A DNA stretch of 64,000 bases from Bolinopsis microptera (taxonomy: Eukaryota; Ctenophora; Tentaculata; Lobata; Bolinopsidae), in the NCBI RefSeq assembly GCF_026151205.1, contig NC_087082.1:6703908-6767907 (forward strand), in the 5' to 3' direction. Positions 59,950 to 64,000 of this stretch are shown in pieces. The position numbers were made by a program, and so were the translations under genes. The stretch's first letter is position 1. Each line of letters begins with the position of its first letter. Below the pieces are notes generated by a model. The model was given only the letters and a program-made list of their open reading frames with translations. It was not told where the DNA came from and did no database searches.

Positions 59950-60090
59950 AATAAAAGGCAATTAGTACGTGTATGGGTGGGGTTCCATAATCTGTCACTT
60001 GACGACATCATCATGAATCATGGTGATTGCAAGCGAGTAAAGACTAACAAGTACTATGAGACTGCTCAGACTGTGTGGTTGGGAATTTGA
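59950..60090 (+). CDS. Possible terminal exon, unidentified
   Basis: An open frame ending at 60090 reads KRQLVRVWVGFHNLSLDDII then NHGDCKRVKTNKYYETAQ and a TGA. Composition is protein-like, but no upstream exon or family was found and the acceptor is unclear. Confidence 0.25.
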   Translation, partial: NKRQLVRVWVGFHNLSLDDIIMNHGDCKRVKTNKYYETAQTVWLGI

Positions 60091-60099
60091 ATTTCTTTT

Positions 60100-63000
60100 C
60101 ATATCATTTTTGGTCGTTTTTTACTTTTTAGGGCTTAGGAGTTAAGCTGTTTGATACTTTTTTGTCACTTTTTTACCTTTTTTTGCCGCTTGAAACCATT
60201 TTCTTAAACAAAGACAAAAAGTCGCTGAATTGCATAAAGCCAAAAATGCCAAATTTTGAGAATTGTCTAAACGCTGATCAGCTAATATCCGATATTTTGT
60301 TGAAACCAGACCGGATTTAAATCATCAGATTTATGGTTTAGTTCGATTGAACTAGATTGATCGACCAAGCAGCAAAACTAATGTCACGTGCAGTGTTGTC
60401 CAATGTCCATTAAGATCATATCCCACCGGCCACGCATGTATAACATAAATTTAATAGCTGGATATGAGGATATTGTAGGCGTTGCCAACTTGCATTCATG
60501 CAAGTGCATTGTGTTCCGGGTAATGTATTTTTCCTTTCTTCGTCGAGTAAGATAACGTCATTCTGAGCATTTTTATCATCATCTTGGCTAGCATACTATA
60601 GTTCGGCTAAAATCAACGACTTGAACAATGGACGTACATCCTGTATGCTCAATTTAAAGGTGGACCCTTTTATAGTCCTCTAAAGCCTACTTTCAGGTTC
60701 ATACGCCAAACCAACTTGAAGGCAGACCCCCGGTATGATCAGTGTGGGAATGGTCGATAGTCCCCGGCTCTCGAAGCTGTACAGTCCCCATGTATAATAG
60801 AACATTCATTAATCCCCATTGTGCGTCCTAGATCAGGAACCATGGTTCAGAGTCACGTGTTACATTGTGTCGTGAACTATTATAGCGTCCGTCCGTTCCC
60901 GCGAGAGTGCATTTGCTTGCTCGCACTTTGTCTTTACATGTTCCGACAATATGTGTCATACTGTTAATACACTACTACTAGATTATATATATATATATAT
61001 TATATTAATGCTTTTCATACAATTTACAACAAAGTCTTTATGTTATGTAGCCTGGGTTTAGACAGGCTTTTACCCGCTTAAAATATTTCCATCACGATAC
61101 ATAATACTCAATTTTACTGTATATATAAACTGGTTGTATATATAAAGCGAGACGATATATATGTATATATCCGAACCATTTTACTGACACCACGGCATCA
61201 ACTTTAACACGACTTTCCGCAGAAACTGTCAACAACTTAAACCGTACACAACTTAATGGCCTTCAAATCAGCATGAAAAAAATAAAAAATTTGCCAAGGA
61301 ATAAGAATTTTAGTGCCCAAAATTTGGACCCCCAAGTGGTGTCAAAAACGCGAATTAAATAGATAATAATTATTTTAGTCTCTTGAGTTTTGACTCTTGA
61401 CACCATTTTAGGGTTATACAAGTAAATTTAATAGATATAGCACCCACCAATTGCCTCACTAGGAAGCAGGATATACGAAAGGGGGCTGATTCGGGCGAGC
61501 GATTTAGTGGGAGCAATATTCAACTTCTTCACTGTTCATCGGATCGCTTTTTAATTTCATTTATATTCCTGCATTAGATGACCTTATAGAGTTAAAATAC
61601 ACTTTATATGATCACATTTCACAATGGTCATGCTTAAATGATGAATTTCTGTTTTTGATTAAATTTGTCTTTTAGCTTCTGCTATACCTGGAATCCAAGT
61701 CTTTCACCAAATGTGGTGAGTAAGGACTATATTATAACCGTTCATAAAAATCAAATGTACCTAAATTGTTTAGGCAAATCTTTACTTTTGGCATGATTCA
61801 CACTACAATATTGATATACCTATAAAGAACGTGTGTATATATATAAATATATACATTATACGTGTATATTGCAGTCCGATAGTTTCACTGCATCTAAATA
61901 TACATATGCAATATGAATATTCACACTGAGTATATACATTATACACTCATATTGTAGTCTCCATAGCTTGATCGAAAGATTGGTTGAGAAATCGAACTGT
62001 TGAGCAACACTATAATTGGCAAATAACGCTATGCATTTTTCTACCTCATTTTGTTAAACGAGTAGTTGTAAATCCTAACTTTTCGTAGCGTCCACAACTT
62101 GCAATAACCGAATACGGTATTGTTCAATCGCCAAATTGTCGACCAATCGTTCAATCGACTGATGATTTGACACAACGCAGACATGATTGCTTTACTTTTT
62201 CGGATTGATTAATATTCTTGGACTAAGGCTGGATACTCAGAACACCCAATTTGTCGGACTTATGTTGGAATATTAAAGTTTAGGTATATCAAATAAGACC
62301 GATTTGTAGAAATATGATCAGAAGATCAAGAGTCTCTGATATAAAGCAGCCTTATGCAAAATTCAATATTTTTTTCTATCCACGACAATCTATAAGTTGA
62401 TTTATGCAAGAAAATACTCTTGATCTGTATTATCTCCGTAGTCTAACTTATTTCAGGAAATGCTGGGAGCCACCGAATTAATTAAAAATCCACTAATATA
62501 ATGAACGGCTAAAAATTAAAATCAGGAACTATTCTTGCCCACCAACGGTGATTGGTTCAGTTAGCAATAAAACATATTTTAAGGTATTAACTCTGAAATA
62601 TGTTACGGCTAGCACTACTTTTCTAACTATTATTTTATTTTTCGTCACATTGTAATAACCTGGACTACACTTCCAATTCAATCACCCTGTGAAAACTTAG
62701 GAAGAATACACGAATAAATTATTATTCACCATAAACCACTAAACCACCTATACAATATATTCAAAATGCAAAAACTAAAAATCATGCTTATAGTTCAGTG
62801 ACAGTAGTACCACACCACATGACTCATGACTAGTTATAGTAGTACTTCACTCAGCCCGAATGAATGAGATAAAAATGTAAGTCAAAAACATGCAGACCTA
62901 TTTATATTACCTCTGAATCATGTGCTTCATTCGAAATTGACCGCGCGTTGGTACATGAATAGTACATGTATATGACGCTCAGGAAAGATCCTAAAATATC

Positions 63001-64000
63001 TGCTTGCAACGCACAACCCCCCAACCACCCATAAACACACTGCAATCTATTCCCCTATGTAATTACATATTCATTATTCATATGGCGTCCCTACCGCCTT
63101 CCTTTTGTTCTTTGATTTGATTGAGACTGTTGGATCGCTCACGAAGCCGTGCCTGCATTTACGTTGCACGTGTCATTTATCATTTGTTATTTAAGTACTC
63201 ATGGTTTCATAAAATTTTTAGATTCTAGGAATAATTTGGTTTCGTAGAAATTGACCCGTCATTTATAACCATAAATTTAAGTGGTCACAAAATCCTTTGA
63301 TTACGTATGCTGCTTTAATATTTTGATTTTGTTCTTTCGTCAAAGAGACTAGTTCATGAAAGTGTGCAGATAGATGATAATTTCAGATTGCTATTTATCT
63401 GTGCTTAATTATGCTACCTTGCCGCCTGCCGGCTGCCGGTCATCACCGTAAATCAGTAATTATATAATTTGTTATCTCTGTTTGTAGTAATTCAGAGAGA
63501 AATTTTCCTTTCACGACTAACATGCGCAGCATCGTGGGCTGTACTTTCTGATCATATACTGATTACTGATTGACCCACGTACAAATAACTATAAAAGTAT
63601 AAATGGTTTAGAAATAGATTAATCTTTGTAACGCTAAAAACATGTACTGTAGGTTATGCCAATAATTTTAGGGGAGCAATGTCGGTTCCTATAAATAACG
63701 CTAAGGTCATTTACTGTCATACTCATCTGGCGTTAGATGTCGAATTTCAATTATCCCCAGGAAAATCTCCGAAAGTAAAAAAGATAGAGACTTCCAGTTT
63801 TCAATAAAATTTTCGTCTCGTAAATCTTAAGTTAGCTCCCCAGGAGCACAATTTGGGACAACTTAGATTCGAGTTATCCCGAAAAAGTCTAATTTTGAGC
63901 CGAATAAAAGTTCGCAGTTTTAACTTTGCAGATTCCTTTGCTCTGATTGGCAGAATCGTGTCACTTGGAACCAGTGTACAATTAATGTCGCGCGTGCGAG
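60100..64000. other. Mostly featureless intergenic DNA
   Basis: No gene recognised. Minor items: an (AT)n tract near 60983-61000, a lone end of the TTAGGG-bearing MITE (TCGGGCGAGCGATTTAGTGG at 61491), and GGCGTTAGATGTCGAATTTC near 63730, similar to the end of the 3.8-kb foldback element. Confidence 0.4.

Overview
The window looks like nuclear DNA of an animal, probably an early-branching marine invertebrate such as a sponge or cnidarian. The grounds are genes with small spliced exons and consensus GT..AG sites, a PITHD1 orthologue, a secreted arylsulfatase, decayed Jockey/CR1/L2-like non-LTR retrotransposons, and metazoan-type TTAGGG words. No bacterial operons, ribosome binding sites, rRNA or tRNA genes were recognised. 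The species call is an inference. Most of the sequence is repeats and transposons, with genes scattered among them.

Layout. 1-7.5 kb: an E-box (CACGTG) cluster before a fragment resembling a Crypton/DUF3504 recombinase N-terminus, a hairpin-rich repeat block, a small TA-flanked element (2675-3212) and a decayed non-LTR retrotransposon on the minus strand (about 3.6-6.1 kb). 7.5-23.2 kb: a set of minus-strand exons with matching intron phases that may form one gene of unknown function. Its putative introns would hold a 3.8-kb foldback transposon (10809-14629), a 40-bp satellite and a 5.5-kb 39-bp satellite. 23.9-25.3 kb: PITHD1 in five exons with an apparent frameshift. 25.7-26.9 kb: a myo-inositol 2-dehydrogenase-like pseudogene carrying a coding minisatellite. 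27.7-29.2 kb: an intact arylsulfatase (minus strand).

29.5-38.9 kb: a 9.4-kb foldback transposon bounded by an exact 8-bp target-site duplication, with about 930-bp inverted arms. It is filled with nested elements, hexanucleotide satellites and telomere-like repeats, and another 1-kb foldback element sits in its right arm. 38.9-41 kb: a MITE, a BTB-like exon, a short foldback block and a 15-bp satellite. 44.3-45.7 kb: a 1.4-kb near-perfect palindrome with poly-G/poly-C ends and TTAA flanks. 45.7-50.7 kb: a tandem duplication and several satellites. 51.3-56 kb: four further TA-flanked CCTTA-ended elements, two of which carry acidic C-terminal reading-frame tails, and a partially triplicated exon. 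57.9-59.1 kb: the 3' end of a CR1/L2-like retrotransposon. 59.5-59.9 kb: a 376-bp MITE built around TTAGGG-like repeats. 60-64 kb: little recognisable.

The most unusual content is (i) a group of foldback transposons whose arms are built from short CG-centred near-palindromic words and which leave 8-bp duplications, three of them with exact duplications seen here, and (ii) a second family with CCTTA ends and TA flanks, of which two members encode homologous acidic tails.
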